Positions 22,972-34,925 of a DNA stretch of 64,000 nucleotides are shown here, in pieces (the stretch's first letter is position 1; each line of letters begins with the position of its first letter). Source of the stretch: Raphanus sativus. Lineage: Eukaryota; Streptophyta; Magnoliopsida; Brassicales; Brassicaceae. The translations under genes and the position numbers were made by a program. Location of the stretch: the NCBI RefSeq assembly GCF_000801105.2, contig NC_079516.1:10850001-10914000 (forward strand), read 5' to 3'. The notes beneath the pieces are model-generated. The model was not told where the DNA came from. It worked only from the letters and a program-made list of their open reading frames with translations, and did not search any database.

Positions 22972-23321
22972 TTTGTCTTAAAACCTCATACTCGATTTTA
23001 AAATATTTGGTAATATCAATTTATATTCATTTAAAATTTAACCTTCTAGTTGATTGGATAATTTGATTATTTGATTAGGAAGAAACAAGTAAGAAAGGAG
23101 TGCTTAAAAATTGAACCCAGAAAATATACTCAGCAGTTCACATATAAATTCCAAGAACGAAAAATTAAAACATGCATGTCCTCCAGTGATTAAAACCAAT
23201 TCATCATTGTCTTTTCTAAACATTTGACAGTTTGATAGACATAAATTTAATTTACTGAAAGTGTTCTACTCATACAGTCTATGTACCAAAGGTTTGTCAT
23301 CCTTGTTACATTTCTCATTTC

Positions 23322-24010
23322 TCATGACATGTGAATTCTTGAGCCAATCAACTCAAACTTTGCATAGTACTCACCACTATCTTCATAGTTTATTTTAAAT
23401 CCTTCAACTTTCAATTGGATTTTGTAAGACTTTCTCCAAACGTTCTTTGATAAGTATATAATAGTTCTGCCAGTTCGCAACATACCTCTTCCTTGTTCTT
23501 CGTGGACCAATGCATGATGCCAAGTTAGCGCTAAACCATCAAAATGTACAGAACGTATGCCTACTTTTGATTCCTCGGTACTGTTATCAATGTGAAAGAC
23601 TCTTCAGCCTTACATAACCATTCTCGAACCTTCTCTCCTTCAAACCTAAGGAAATATATCTTCGAGTACCTAGTCATTCCAGTATCATTGTTGTGTATAC
23701 CTGTTAGACAAGTCTGATGGTATTCCCGTATAATATCTGGAGTTAACGAGTGAATAGGTGAACTCGCCTCTCGATTCAGTTCACCACTCATAGAAGTATC
23801 CATCAGAGCTTTCAAGTTGGTCATTTTCTTCATAAACAAAGAAAATCTATGTGATGTTCTAATCAATTTTCGATACAGACACTTCCAGTGACTGAGACCT
23901 CTACATCATCTGATCAATCAAGTACTCATCACCTCTTCCGTCTCACGAGATGCACCTCTCAATAATGCCTGAGATCTTGTTTCGACCATTGATAGCAATT
24001 ATCTATCACT
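23322..24010 (-). pseudogene. LTR-retrotransposon gag fragment in unit B
   Basis: Paralogue of the gag in unit A: SKIYFLRFEGEKVREWLCKAEESF corresponds position by position to the SKIDFPRFDGENVNEW...CKAEQLF segment there. The frame breaks again after this, with MVHEEQGRGMLRTG in another frame. The primer site seen in unit A is deleted here. Non-coding. Confidence 0.75.
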
Positions 24011-24095
24011 ATTAAATCGAATTTTCGTTCATGAGACAACAATCTGCAATCCAATCGTAGAAGATCGTGAATAGAGAAATATCTTCAAAAAAAAT

Positions 24096-25090
24096 GAATC
24101 ATGGGTCTACAGAACTGTGACAAGGTTTTAAAGATTCAACATAAACTTTTCTGAATGAATATGAAAAATCTATGCAAATTATGTTTATACTTGTTGTCTC
24201 TATTCTCTATCTTTCTTTCATAACGGTCTAAAAACTCATAATAATTTTGCCGATGATTGCCACCTGTCAACATCTTAATATTGTATCAGGTTTTGTCTCA
24301 TGTCTCAATCTTAAGATGTCCGCGGATGTATTTTTCAAAAATATGTTATATTTGTTTTTATGTCACTATTATATATCATATATGTGTCGTTGTATAATTA
24401 ATCGTATTTTATATATACCATCATATAATTAATCATATTATCAATAGTATTATGTACCATCATATAAATAATCACATAAATTATATTTTTTAAACTTAAT
24501 GTGAAATATAAAAACCATAATTTAAGTTGGTGTTTGAAATTATGGTTTGTATTGTCTTTTTATTATATATATGAAAATATTTTTATAATGGTTAATGGAA
24601 AATATTTAGTAAAATCAAGTTTTGAGTATATGTATATTTTAAATCAATTTTTATATAATTAATTTTAAATTATTATTTTGATTTGAAATATGTATACATA
24701 TTTTAAATTTTGTTTTATGATTGTTTTATACAAAAGATGTTTTTAGATAATTAGATTGGACCATTTTCATATATTTTAAAACTGATCCAGATAGATAGTT
24801 TCTCATAATATAATGGACTTCCAATTTTTTTAACAACTTAAGCTAGTTATTTGTTAGGTAATTAGATTGTGCTATTTTCGTATATTTTCAAGCTGGTTTA
24901 GTAGATAATTTCTCATTATTTGTTTTGGTTTTGTTCCATGTTATTTTGAAAGTTCAAGTATTTTATGCTTTTATAAGTACCATCATATAAGTAATCATAC
25001 AATTAATAGTATTTATATTTACCGTCATATAAATAATTACATATAATATATTTTTAAAATTTAATGTGAAATATAAAAGAGAAAGTTGGA
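24096..25090. repeat. AT-rich repeat family, copy 1
   Basis: No gene. 24373-24840 contains landmarks ACCATAATTTAAGTTGGT, ATTATTTTGATTTGAAATATG and AATTAGATTGGACCATTTT. These recur at about 25795-25960, 26056-26400 and 47190-47470. A shorter related piece (ACCATCATATAAGTAATCA) is at 24980-25080. The family is probably the body of old Helitrons, because copies are followed by Helitron-like 5' ends read on the minus strand (TTTTAATAATATAG at about 26501-26514; TTTAATAATATAGA ending 47998). Confidence 0.55.
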
Positions 25091-25279
25091 TAAAAACACA
25101 CTTTCAACTTGAGTTTGTCTGATTAGAACTTAATCACTAGATTTCGGGGAATTAGGATATAAAATAATGTTAATACCAAATTACCCCTATAAAATCGAAT
25201 TATTGATTAAACTGAAAATTATATATCAATTTTTACATTTTTCGTCGACTAAAAAGGACGAAATACTTTTTTTTTTTTT

Positions 25280-25545
25280 TTTTTGTCAACTAAAAGGACG
25301 AAATACTAATTCCCCCGATTAACCCTAACCCCTCAATTCTTTTCTTCGTCGCGTAACTCATTCTCTCTTCTTCCATGGCTAAATTACTCTTCGATCTCTC
25401 CTAGTTTCTTCCTCGCTCTTCGTCAATGATCGTAATGTAACCTTCTCTACTTTTGATCGCCAAGCCACTCCGCTTCCATCTACCCTGGTGCCATCACCAT
25501 CAATCTCGGATCTTCTGGTCTCATTGGTTAACAATTTTTTTTAAT
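25280..25545 (+). other. Possible 5' fragment of an unidentified gene
   Basis: This stretch is less AT-rich than its surroundings and contains a telobox-like AACCCTAACCCC, CT-rich leader sequence and ATG at 25375 (MAKLLFDLS then a stop). Other short open frames follow, and the similarity to a coding exon ends before 25545. It could be a captured 5' exon inside the surrounding AT-rich repeats. I do not recognise the product. Confidence 0.3.
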
Positions 25546-26620
25546 AAGCAATGTTCTTATTTGTCCTTCTAATCAAAATTTTATAGTTAATTTATTGGCT
25601 TTATGTGATAGATTGTTTTATGTGAATGATGATATGTCCTGCATCTTCCAAGGACATATAGAAAACATCCATTCCTTAAGCAACAAAATGAGCTAACAAG
25701 AACAGCAACCGAGGTCACAGTTGTGACCGAAGCCTAACCCTCATGGAAAACATTTTTTATAACGGTTAATGAAAAATATTTTTTAAAAAATAAAATTTTG
25801 AATATATGTATAATTTTGTTTTATGATTATTTTATACAAAAGATGTTTTTAAGTAATTAGATTGGACCATTTTCATATATTTTAAAACTGTTCCAAATAT
25901 ATATTTTCTTATAATATAATAGAATTCCAAATTTTCTTAATAACTTAAGCTCATTACTCTTTTTAATAATATACTGTTATCTATGTTTCCAAAAAAAATT
26001 ATACTTTTTCTTATACTGATATCCATGTGAAATGTACTTCGGTTTTAATAATATATATGTGAAATGTAAAAACCATAATTTAAGTTGGTATTTGAAATTA
26101 TAATTTATATTGTATTTTTTCTGATATAAATTGAAAACATTTAACGGTCATTGAAAATATTTTAGTAAAAATCAAATTTTGAATATATGTGTATTTTTGA
26201 TATAAATCAATTTTAAATTATTTTTTTTATTTTAAATATGTATAGAAAGTTTAAATTTTGCTTTATGATTATTTTAGAAAAAGATGTTTTAGATAATAAG
26301 ATTGGACAATTTTCATATATTTTAAAATTGATCCATATAGATAATCTCTTATAATATAATGAACTTCCAATTTTTCTTAATAACTTAAGTATAACTTAAG
26401 TACATTAATCTTTTTTTAATATACTGCTATCTATATTTCCAAACAAAATTATATTTTTATACTACTTATCATGTTTCCAAACATATATAAATGTATTTCA
26501 GTTTTAATAATATAGTTATGTTACCCATTGAATTTGAATAAGGATTTCCCCTGCTTTTGCATCCCTTCTTCATCGTTAGTTAAAGTTTTTAAAAAATGAG
26601 CACCTGAAGTTGATATGAAT
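25546..26620. repeat. AT-rich repeat family, copies 2 and 3
   Basis: 25795-25960 and 26056-26400 repeat the landmarks of copy 1 (24373-24840). TTTTAATAATATAG at about 26501-26514 reads on the minus strand as a degenerate Helitron 5' end. No coding sequence. Confidence 0.5.
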
Positions 26621-26689
26621 TTTATATATCCATTCAAAAAACTTAGAGTATCATCTTGATATATTTAGAGAGAGATAATGTAAGAACTT

Positions 26690-26972
26690 CACCTACATGA
26701 TATCTTTCTATAGCCACATTCAAACTTCTCTTCGTTGGACCTAATTCTTTTTCTCAAACTAATTACTCAATAACTTCTTCATCTAATCAAAATCCCACAT
26801 CAAAAATTTAGAGAAATAATGTCTAGTGTCTAAAAAGTTCTAACTTTTATTAGTATGAGGATTTTTGGAAAAAAATCCATGCAGTCTTTATCTCTTGGGT
26901 TCAAAGAAGAAAAAATCATACTAAAAGATAGATGTGGAGTTGAAAAGAAAAACCAACAATTGGTATCAAAGG
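26690..26972 (+). mobile_element. LTR remnant with tRNA-Met-like primer site
   Basis: Motifs TTTTATTAGTATGAGGATTT, AAATCCATGCAGTCTTTATC and AGATGTGGAGT are followed by ACAA and TGGTATCAAAGG (26961-26972), a close match to the tRNA-Met primer site. The first block resembles the LTR remnant at 10381-10570. No gag or pol follows, so this is a truncated 5' end. Confidence 0.6.
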
Positions 26973-27253
26973 TAGAATGACAAAAAAATTGAAAAGACCA
27001 AAATATCCTTCAAATTTCTATGAGCTCAAACATCGATGGAAAGAGTAAGGTACGTAGCAAAAACCAGTCAAAAATATCTTATTCTTTGTATAATTCCAGC
27101 TGAATTAATCGCGCCTATAATTTGGACTTATGGCCAGACTATTGATTAGAGGTGTAATTCTCCAATAGTCTAAGATCCCATTCTTTTGATTCTCTATAAA
27201 TAGTCCCAAGAGCAGTAGCTTTGTTGTAGTTGTGATAATAGTCCACTCATATA

Positions 27254-27490
27254 ATGGGTAAGTCATTGAACAAATTCGCAAAGGCGAATTCATACGATAA
27301 TATTTTCCCCGCAGGATGCGAGGTACTAAAGAATCTGGGAATTGGACCGGTAGCCAAAGTTATTTTGCCACAAGTTGAACTCATGAATCACGAATTTTAC
27401 CCTCCTCTCTCAGTAAACAAAGTTTCTTCTATTTTTCCCAGTAAATTCCTCTATTTGGCAGATTTGAGCTCCACCAAAATTGTGCAATAG
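27254..27490 (+). CDS. Small hypothetical ORF, 78 aa
   Basis: ATG 27254 opens MGKSLNKFAKANSYDNIF and the frame stops at 27490. A TATA box (CTCTATAAATAG, about 27199-27210) lies about 45 bases upstream, and the leader contains no other ATG, which is why it is listed. No domain, signal peptide or membrane segment is recognised, and composition is close to the flanks. It may be a chance frame or a fragment of a larger gene. Confidence 0.25.
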   Translation: MGKSLNKFAKANSYDNIFPAGCEVLKNLGIGPVAKVILPQVELMNHEFYPPLSVNKVSSIFPSKFLYLADLSSTKIVQ

Positions 27491-27493
27491 CAC

Positions 27494-28486
27494 TTTCATG
27501 ATTTTTGCATGTCTCCAATGGAAGCTAAAAGCTAGACATGATATATGTCGGAAGAGTTAGCATAATAGATTTAGTTAGGACTTTCTTTCCCCCTAGACAT
27601 TTCCATGTCTAACCATTCACTCTTTTCTGAAGTTTCTCCTAGAGAAAAACAAAGAGCTTCATTATATAAATTATATAATATTTTAAATGTGAAATATTAA
27701 TCTTTTAAAAATCTTTAATATTTAATTGCAACTTTGTTTTTAATAATATAGATTTTTTATTATAAATATTATTTTATATTATAGAATAAAATAAATTAAA
27801 TATATAATTATTTTTAAATTTTATATATTCTAAATGTAAATATTCTACCAAAAATTCAATATGAGAGCATTGAGTAAAGAGTATTTAGAAAACATTATCA
27901 AAACTGAATCATGCCAAATCTGATTATAAAACCTCCAGGTCCGTAGAACTCCTATCTTTGCTTTGTTCGTATGGGAATAGATGTCATGAAGTTTCGTCTA
28001 TTGACTAAAACCCTAGGGTGGACAGAGTCGGTTTGAGCCTAAAAATGCATGAATGGATAGTCATGTTGGAACTGCTAATTTAAATTATAAATATATTTCA
28101 TATATTTATATTTGTAAAATAACAGGTTATTCTCTGACTATACATGAAAACTAAATTAAATATTTTTTCCTCGAATGGCTATTCTATTACGAATTAAATA
28201 TAATTAAAATTATTAATATTTATAATTTAATGAATTAAAAATTGAAATGAAAAAAAATTGTTCACTTATTGTAGATGAAATATATTAGTTCAACTCGAAA
28301 CAGTACAGAACCACCACAAGAAAAGGAGCTGATATATTCGGAATATTCCAAAAAGTCATTTTCGTGCAATGACAAAAGATACCTATGGAAAATTAGGAAA
28401 CGGTAGTTAATAAAGGAAATAAATCAGAAAAAGCTGGACACACGGACCCAAACACAAATTTCAGATAATATTATTAAACTTCACCA
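27494..28486. other. Intergenic, upstream of the phosphatase gene
   Basis: AT-rich, no ORF of interest. At about 27740-27752 TAATAATATAGA reads on the minus strand as a Helitron-like 5' end. The final 150 bases before 28487 are less AT-rich and probably hold the promoter and leader of the phosphatase gene; no clear TATA box was found. Confidence 0.35.
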
Positions 28487-30421
28487 ATGAACTCAGCTCT
28501 TTCATTTCCCCCCTTCATTTCCATTTCCTCAGTTTCTCCTCTTCCATCGCCTAGGACTCTCTCTCCTCGTTGTTGCAACTCTATTCCTTCTCAAGGTAAC
28601 TCTCTCTTTCTGTTTCTCTTGTCGGAATCTGGAGTTTTGTCTGTAGATTTTGTCTTTAGAGATAACACGATTCAAGGGTTTTGCTTTCTTTTTAAAAACG
28701 CTTCATCGGTTATAGTATTTGAATGATCTTTTTGCTGGATGGATAATGAAAATTTAGATATGGAGGCAAAACCAAGTCAAGGCCTTTACCCACTTCATCG
28801 TTGCAAAACCATACATCTGGTTTGGTGCTTCTTCCAACGTATTGTATTTTTTATTTGGCTCTGTTTTCCTCAGATTCTGATTAGAGTTCTTCTGTGTGTG
28901 TTTAGGTAAGACATGCTCAAGGGGTTCATAACGTAGAAGGAGAGAAGAACCATGATGCTTACTTATCTGAGGATCTCTTTGACGCACATCTTACTCCTCT
29001 CGGATGGCAACAGGTATCATCATGTTTTTCGGGTTTTGTTACTTGGATTTTTCATAAAGTATGAATATATTAATGATCTGTTGCTGGTAATATTACACAC
29101 AAAAGGGATGTAATATGATTTATGTTGTTGTAGGTTGATAACCTGCGCAAGCATGTTAAGGCAAGTGGGATCTCTAACAGGATTGAGTTGGTTATTGTGT
29201 CGCCTCTGCTCAGGTAATATACTCGATTTTGTCACGCCCAAAAACTCGTGGGATGTTAATGACATTTTTTCATGGTTGAATTCTTACTTTCAGAACATGC
29301 TTAGTGACTTATGTTATGTTGTTCATCCTTTACCTCAATACTTTTGTTTTGTTTTAGGACTTTGCAAACTGCGGTTGGAACTTTTGGAGGAGAGGGTTAC
29401 ATAGATGGCGTTGATGCACCTCCGCTTATGACGACTGGTGCAGGAAGCAGCGACCGTCCTGCTATATCAAGCTTAAATCGTCCACCGTTCATTGCAGTTG
29501 AATCTTGCCGAGAACATTTGGTATGTTTTTTACTTTTCACACACATATTGTGCAACGCTCGCAGTTGCTTGATAGAAAACCTTTTTGCCATGTTATTGGT
29601 TTGGTTTCAGGGTGTTCATCCTTGTGACAGAAGAAGCAGTATCACCAAGTACCGCGAGTTATTCCCTGCAGTTGATTTTTCATTGGCATGTCTCCTAACC
29701 ATATTTGTCTTTAGAAACTATATTTTGTCTTCCTTTTACTTTATAGTGGCTTTTTTATTTTATTTTGTTTTCACATTTTCTCATATTCTTTCTGTTTACA
29801 GGTAGAAACTGACGAAGATGTCTTGTGGAAGCCTGAGATCAGAGAGGAGGACAAAGATCTCGCAGCCAGAGGCGTGAAATTCATGAACTGGTGAATATCT
29901 GCGACTCTTCTTTACATCTCTATTTACTTGATATGTTTTTTTTTCTCACTCAAGACTTGACATGATTTTTTTTGACTGATCTTCAGGTTGAGTACAAGGA
30001 AAGAAAAGGAAATTGCAGTTGTTACTCATAGTGGGTTCTTGTATCATACATTAAACTCATTTGGAAACGATTGTGTTCCAACCGTGAAAAGCGAGATATC
30101 TTCACAGTAAGCTTGCCGTTATTCTTTATCTCTTTTTGATCATTTGGCATTGTATTGTATTCTCGATATCCCAACTTCTTTCGATATTGCTGCAGTTTCG
30201 CTAACTGTGAGCTTCGTTCGGTAGTTCTTGTGGATAAATGGTAAGCTTGTTTGATCATAAAAGCGCTCACATATGATAACATTCACTGTTTAGTCTTATT
30301 TTGTTGTCTCTTCTGCCTGTTGAATTGCAGCATGAACGGTTCGGATCCTCCTGTGACTAACTATCCCGGAAAAATACCTTCCGGAGAAGATCTTCCGAGT
30401 GATCTTGCTGATGAGAAGTAG
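28487..30421 (+). CDS. Phosphoglycerate-mutase-like histidine phosphatase, 313 aa, putative plastid transit peptide
   Basis: Ten exons: 28487-28595, 28758-28819, 28906-29013, 29134-29213, 29358-29520, 29611-29685, 29802-29890, 29987-30106, 30196-30240, 30331-30421; all join in frame (942 bases). Residues 1-36 are Ser/Pro-rich with no acidic residue (MNSALSFPPFISISS), typical of a plastid transit peptide; a downstream Met at residue 38 could start a cytosolic form. The catalytic RHAQG motif is at residues 59-63, with His60 as the expected phospho-histidine, and the second catalytic His is in VVTHSGF (His243). SPLLRTLQTA and ESCREHLGVHPCD are further histidine-phosphatase landmarks. The family removes or transfers phosphate on small molecules; the plant substrate is unknown. 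It resembles the Arabidopsis At1g58280/At5g64460 group (from memory). Intron 6 needs a GC donor (TTG/GCATGT). AATAAA at 30499. Apparently intact. Confidence 0.93.
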
Positions 30422-30965
30422 TTGGAGATACGAAAGTGATGAGAAATATGTTAAACCTTATTATAAATCTCGAGAGTTTTATTAATGCTTTTTTAAAAAA
30501 TAAACTAACAAAGTTGATTCCTTGACATTGACACTGAGATGGCCTCTTTGTGATCATATTTTGGGATTCAAGAATTTGTTCTTCCTTGACGGATCTTTTA
30601 AGAGAATAGAATACTAGGATATTAACTCGCACTTTAAAAAAGCACGAAATTATTATTTATTGAAAAATATTATTAACATGCATGTTTGTTCATTAATATA
30701 TTGGGGATGAACATTTAGTTTTCGTTTCGCTTTCAAATTGTCTGTTTTTTAGTTTTTGGACCGGAATCCCTTTTGGTTCCAAATTCAAGTCCAAAAAACC
30801 GAACATAATCTGATGAAAAATTTAGCTTCGAATCCGAACAAAAAAATGGTTAAATATCTAAATGGATTCAAAATTTTGGTATCTAAAAAAAACAGGATCG
30901 AATCTAATCTGAACTAAAATATTTTAGGTATCCAAATATACCTAACATATTTATATACTTGAATA
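30422..30965. other. 3' flank of the phosphatase gene and AT-rich repeat
   Basis: The probable 3' UTR runs to about 30530 with AATAAA at 30499-30504. 30740-30930 is CCGAA/ACCGAA-rich, like the insides of hAT MITEs in this window, but terminal repeats could not be identified. Confidence 0.4.
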
Positions 30966-31632
30966 CTAGGTGTTTTCCTGCACCATGTGCAGTAAAAGAA
31001 TTTTAAAATATTTTTAATAGATAAATATAAATTATATTTAATTTTTTATTAATATTATAAATTTTCTTTTTTCTTATCAATATTTAATATAAATTTGATT
31101 TAACTGAACATTAAAACTAAGATAAAAACAATTTTGTTTATTTTGAATTATATTTAAGAACGTGCATGTATATATTTAAAATTATAATTTTATGTAGATT
31201 TTTCTATATATTTATTTTAATTAAATATATTAAATAAATATGTGAAATTGCATAATTGACAAAAATTAAAATTAAACAATACTTATAAAATCTGTATATA
31301 TATATATATAAGAAACTAATGATTTTACGATTTAATTTGATTTTATGATTTAATTTTTATAATTTTATAAAAATATGTATATATTTTTGAAATATTTTTA
31401 ATTTAAATGATATTTCGAAATTTAAAATACCATAATTGAATATATTTATTTTAATGATGATTTATGAGTTATTACAATATTTTTAAAAAGTCCAAAATAT
31501 AAATAATATATGAGTTATTACCATATTTTAAAAGTTTACCAAAATATAAATTAACATTAAATATAATTGTCTATGTCGTATTAATCTATAAGACATGTTA
31601 ACAATTTTAGTAGTCATGTCACAATTATTAAT
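30966..31632 (-). mobile_element. Helitron 3' end and body, minus strand (copy 1)
   Basis: On the minus strand a hairpin (CTGCACATGGTGCAG) is followed by GAAAACACCTAG and T at 30966, a Helitron 3' end. The body is a diverged direct copy of the next element (31633-32378) and lacks that copy's 5' end, so it is truncated where copy 2 begins. Confidence 0.75.
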
Positions 31633-32378
31633 CTAGGTGTTTTCCTACACCATATGTAGTGATGAATTTTTTAAAAGTTATATTTTATATTTTAAAATGT
31701 AATTTATTAATATTATATATTTTATTATTTTGGCCAATAATTAATATAAATATCACTAATTAAGCATAAAGTTAAAAGAAAATATTTTTTTTAAATTATA
31801 TTAAGAATATATATGTATATATATAAAGTTAAAATCTTAGATAAAAATTTATTTATTTCTTTTTGTTAAATGTATTAAATCAACTTGTACAAAATTACTA
31901 AAAATCATATAAAATTGTATAGTTATCAAAATTAAAACTAAATAATATTTATATAATTTGTAGATATCTAAAAAAAACTAATGATATTACGATTTTTTTT
32001 TTTAATTCAGAAAATTTAGAAAATTCAGAAAATTTAGAAAATTTTAGGTGATAAAAATTTTATAATTATAGAAGTAAAATTATATAATATTTCGAAATTA
32101 AAATGTCAGATTTGAATATATTTATTTTAGTGATGATTTATGAGTTATTACCATATTCTACAAAGTTTACCAAAAATATAAATCAATATTAAATGTAATA
32201 TATGAGTTATTGCCATATTTTAAAAAGATTTCCAAAAATATATATCATTATTAAATGTACTTGTCCATGTCATATTTAACCATATGACATGTCATCAATC
32301 TTAATAGCCACGTCACAATTTTTTTTGTGAAAACGATTGTAGAGAAGACACGTGGCAAAATCACTTCTCAAATATAGT
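31633..32378 (-). mobile_element. Helitron, minus strand (copy 2), about 746 bp
   Basis: The 3' end at 31633 reads CTACATATGGTGTAG plus GAAAACACCTAG on the minus strand. The other end, near 32378, reads ACTATATTTGAGAAGTGATT on the minus strand with GCCACGTGTCTTC further in, resembling known Helitron 5' ends but with the initial TC mutated. No coding capacity. Confidence 0.7.
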
Positions 32379-33317
32379 CTAGGGATGTTAACTGCTTTTA
32401 GACTTAATATCCAAAAAATATCAAAAATGTATAACACATTTTGAACTGTCTAAAATAATTGAAAATATATATTAATAGTCAAAAGTAAATATCAAAAACA
32501 ACAAAACAATATTCAAAACACCAAAATACTTAAAATATATATTGATTCTCCATCCAAATATTCAAGTCAAATCGAAATTTATGGTAAGTTTACGTATTTT
32601 GGCATATATTATTAAAATTGATATGTTATATATTATTTTATTTTATTTTTAGAATTTGGCATATATTATTAAAATTGATATGTTATATATTATTTTATAT
32701 TATTTTAAAATTATATATGAATTCTAAAATTTTAAGACTATTTAAATGAGTTATCCAAACCCGAACCGAATCCGCAAAGATCCAAATCAAATCCGAACCA
32801 AACCCGAACCAAAATTTCTAAATATCCAAATAGAGCTAAAAAATTTTAACTCCGAAAACCTAAAACCAGAATATACACGAGCTAAACCTAAATAAGTACC
32901 CAAACGTTTTCTCCTATTCTTGGTTTATAAAATGTAATATTGCATATAATCTAACTATGCTATAGAAAATAAATTATGAAAGTAATCAATATAACATATT
33001 CTCATTTTAAATTAACTTTTTTTTTGTTTGCGTACGTTTTTATAAATAAATGTGTCAAATAGTAAACCACAAATATAATAAAAAATTTAAACGGTTAATG
33101 GTGATTATTTTTGTATAGTCCGACGACTTACAGATAATCGGTTAATATAATTCAGTTAGTGTATTAGGTAAGAATATGCTTATACTTAAAATAGGCATCT
33201 TGTGTAACTGAATTATATGGATATTATATTCATTCCTAATGAGCTGTGAATAGGTCCAAAATTAAATGACAACATTTATAAGTAGATAAAAACTAGATTT
33301 TATTTTAATAGAGTAGA
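32379..33317. other. Degenerate repeat DNA
   Basis: 32750-32900 is rich in AACCCGAACC / AATCCGAACC, as in hAT-MITE interiors. A segment of about 45 bp (ATATTATTAAAATTGATATG, then TTATATATTATTTTAT) is tandemly duplicated at 32604-32700. No gene. Confidence 0.45.
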
Positions 33318-33360
33318 CTAGATACTGACCCGCCCTTTGTAAGGGCGAGTATATTCTCAA
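33318..33360 (-). mobile_element. Helitron 3' terminus, minus strand
   Basis: On the minus strand CGCCCTTACAAAGGGCG is followed by GGTCAGTATCTAG and T. This is the same end type as 22941-22971 and 46053-46085, so it belongs to the same family. Its 5' end was not located. Confidence 0.75.
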
Positions 33361-34740
33361 TTTTTTTTACTATGTTACTCTTTTGTATATTTTCCAATAT
33401 ATTTAGAAATGTGTGATTGTTTAGGGATGATTTGATATTTCTTTGAGATATATATATACTGTGTAGTGTTAAATACACAATCCGGTTTCATTTATTTATT
33501 TTTAAGTTTCTGTTTTGTTTGGATCCCAATGTTAATAATGTGATTATTATAAAAAAATTATATTCAATATATCGTAATTTTAAAACAAATGTCTTAAAAA
33601 GAAATGTTTTAGCTACGCAAAAATAACTTTAATGCATTGTCATGATAAAGTTAATCAAAACAAACGTAATATCTTTTTTAATTAATATATTTATTTTAAT
33701 CCAAACCATGAATTGGCTAATGATTGATTACACAATTAATTTAAAACAAAGCTAAACCAAACAAAACCGAAACAAAAGAAAAACCCTAGTTAACCGGATT
33801 CGTTGGTCACCTCTAACCACCTGCGCCACAATTTTCCAGCCACCTCTGTCCAACAATGTCGACATCCATCTTGAACTCTCCCGTTTCAACCATCTCAGAC
33901 CTACCTCAACACCACAGGAAGGGAGAGCCAACATCCTCATCCAAATGACAACCAGAAACACCACATGATGCTTGATCTATTAGTCTGGGAAAAAATATCT
34001 GGCTGTGATTGGAGTAAAACAACAGAAAAAAAAATTTCAGAGAAAAGAAAGAGAGGAGAGAGATAAAATAACGTGATAATTGATTGTTAATAGCTTAACT
34101 GTTTAGATTATTAGAAATAAAAATGGTAGATAATATGTATTCTTATTAGTCGATGAAGTTAATATGTTGGTAACTTTTTCATTACCTAAATTACCCTTAA
34201 TGAAATCTGGTTTTAAGGAAAATTTGATGGCACAAAAAGTAATATACCATGGAAAAGTAGGGGTAATTTCATAAAAGGGATCCTGATTTAATTATATTGA
34301 TTATTTTAAATATAATCTTTTATATATTACAATATACTAGTTGTAGCTTGTTCTGACCGGTCCCTATAGATTCAGGCTTTTCTTTTGTGTTAGCCATGAT
34401 TTTGTTTGTGTTTTTTTTTGTTGAAACGATGTAAATTTGTTGGGGAAAAGGAAGATAATCTTTTTTGGTAGGATGGCAGAAGTGCTCTCATCAACCGATA
34501 TATGTGACCTCGTCGAATCTCAACTTGAGTTCTCTCATCAACTGATATATGTGACCTCGTGGAATTACAACTTGAGAACAAGTTGCCCAAAGCAATTGAA
34601 CAAGCTGTAGAAAAATACTAGAACACATTATCATTGTCTTTTTCTTGTTTTTATTGATTTAAATAGAAGAAAAACACGAACAAAAGTGGAGGATGGATCC
34701 TTTAAACAAAGAAACAACTAAACCGTGAGTAGATGATTAT
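33361..34740. other. Intergenic, nothing firm
   Basis: 33775-33970 is GC-richer with a minus-strand frame (33752-33964) lacking any known motif. 34485-34565 contains two copies of a TCTCATCAACxGATATATGTGAC unit about 55 bases apart, covered by the minus-strand frame 34390-34590. No gene recognised. Confidence 0.3.
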
Positions 34741-34745
34741 GTTTA

Positions 34746-34925
34746 AGAGCATCTCCATCTTCAAGCTAAAATGAAATTTAGAATAAAAAATATTTCAACT
34801 ATATTCTATTTTTTATTTTATAATAGAGTAAAAATGAATTTACTCAAGAATAATATTTTTTTTTGTTTCATTCTATTTTTGCTCCAAATTGGAGTAGTGT
34901 TGAAACAAAACTTATTTCATTTTAG
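34746..34925. repeat. MITE-like fragment (GAGCATCTCCA end)
   Basis: TTTAAGAGCATCTCCATC resembles the left end of the Harbinger-like element at 49391 (TAAGAGCATCTCCAAC) and is followed by the TCTATTTT / AATAGAGTAAAAATG composition common in such MITEs. No matching right end was found. Confidence 0.45.

Larger units (their letters stand above)
21288..24092. repeat. Tandem unit B, interrupted by a Helitron
   Basis: Direct repeat of unit A. Its left part is 21288-21549 and its right part 22972-24092; the gap is exactly the Helitron 21550-22971. Restoring the break gives GGCA followed by TTTGTCTT, as in unit A. Confidence 0.85.

Noticed and set aside
29690..29700. GT donor four bases downstream in phosphatase intron 6
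   Set aside because: Joining from there to the next exon gives a stop after two codons; the GC donor keeps the family reading.
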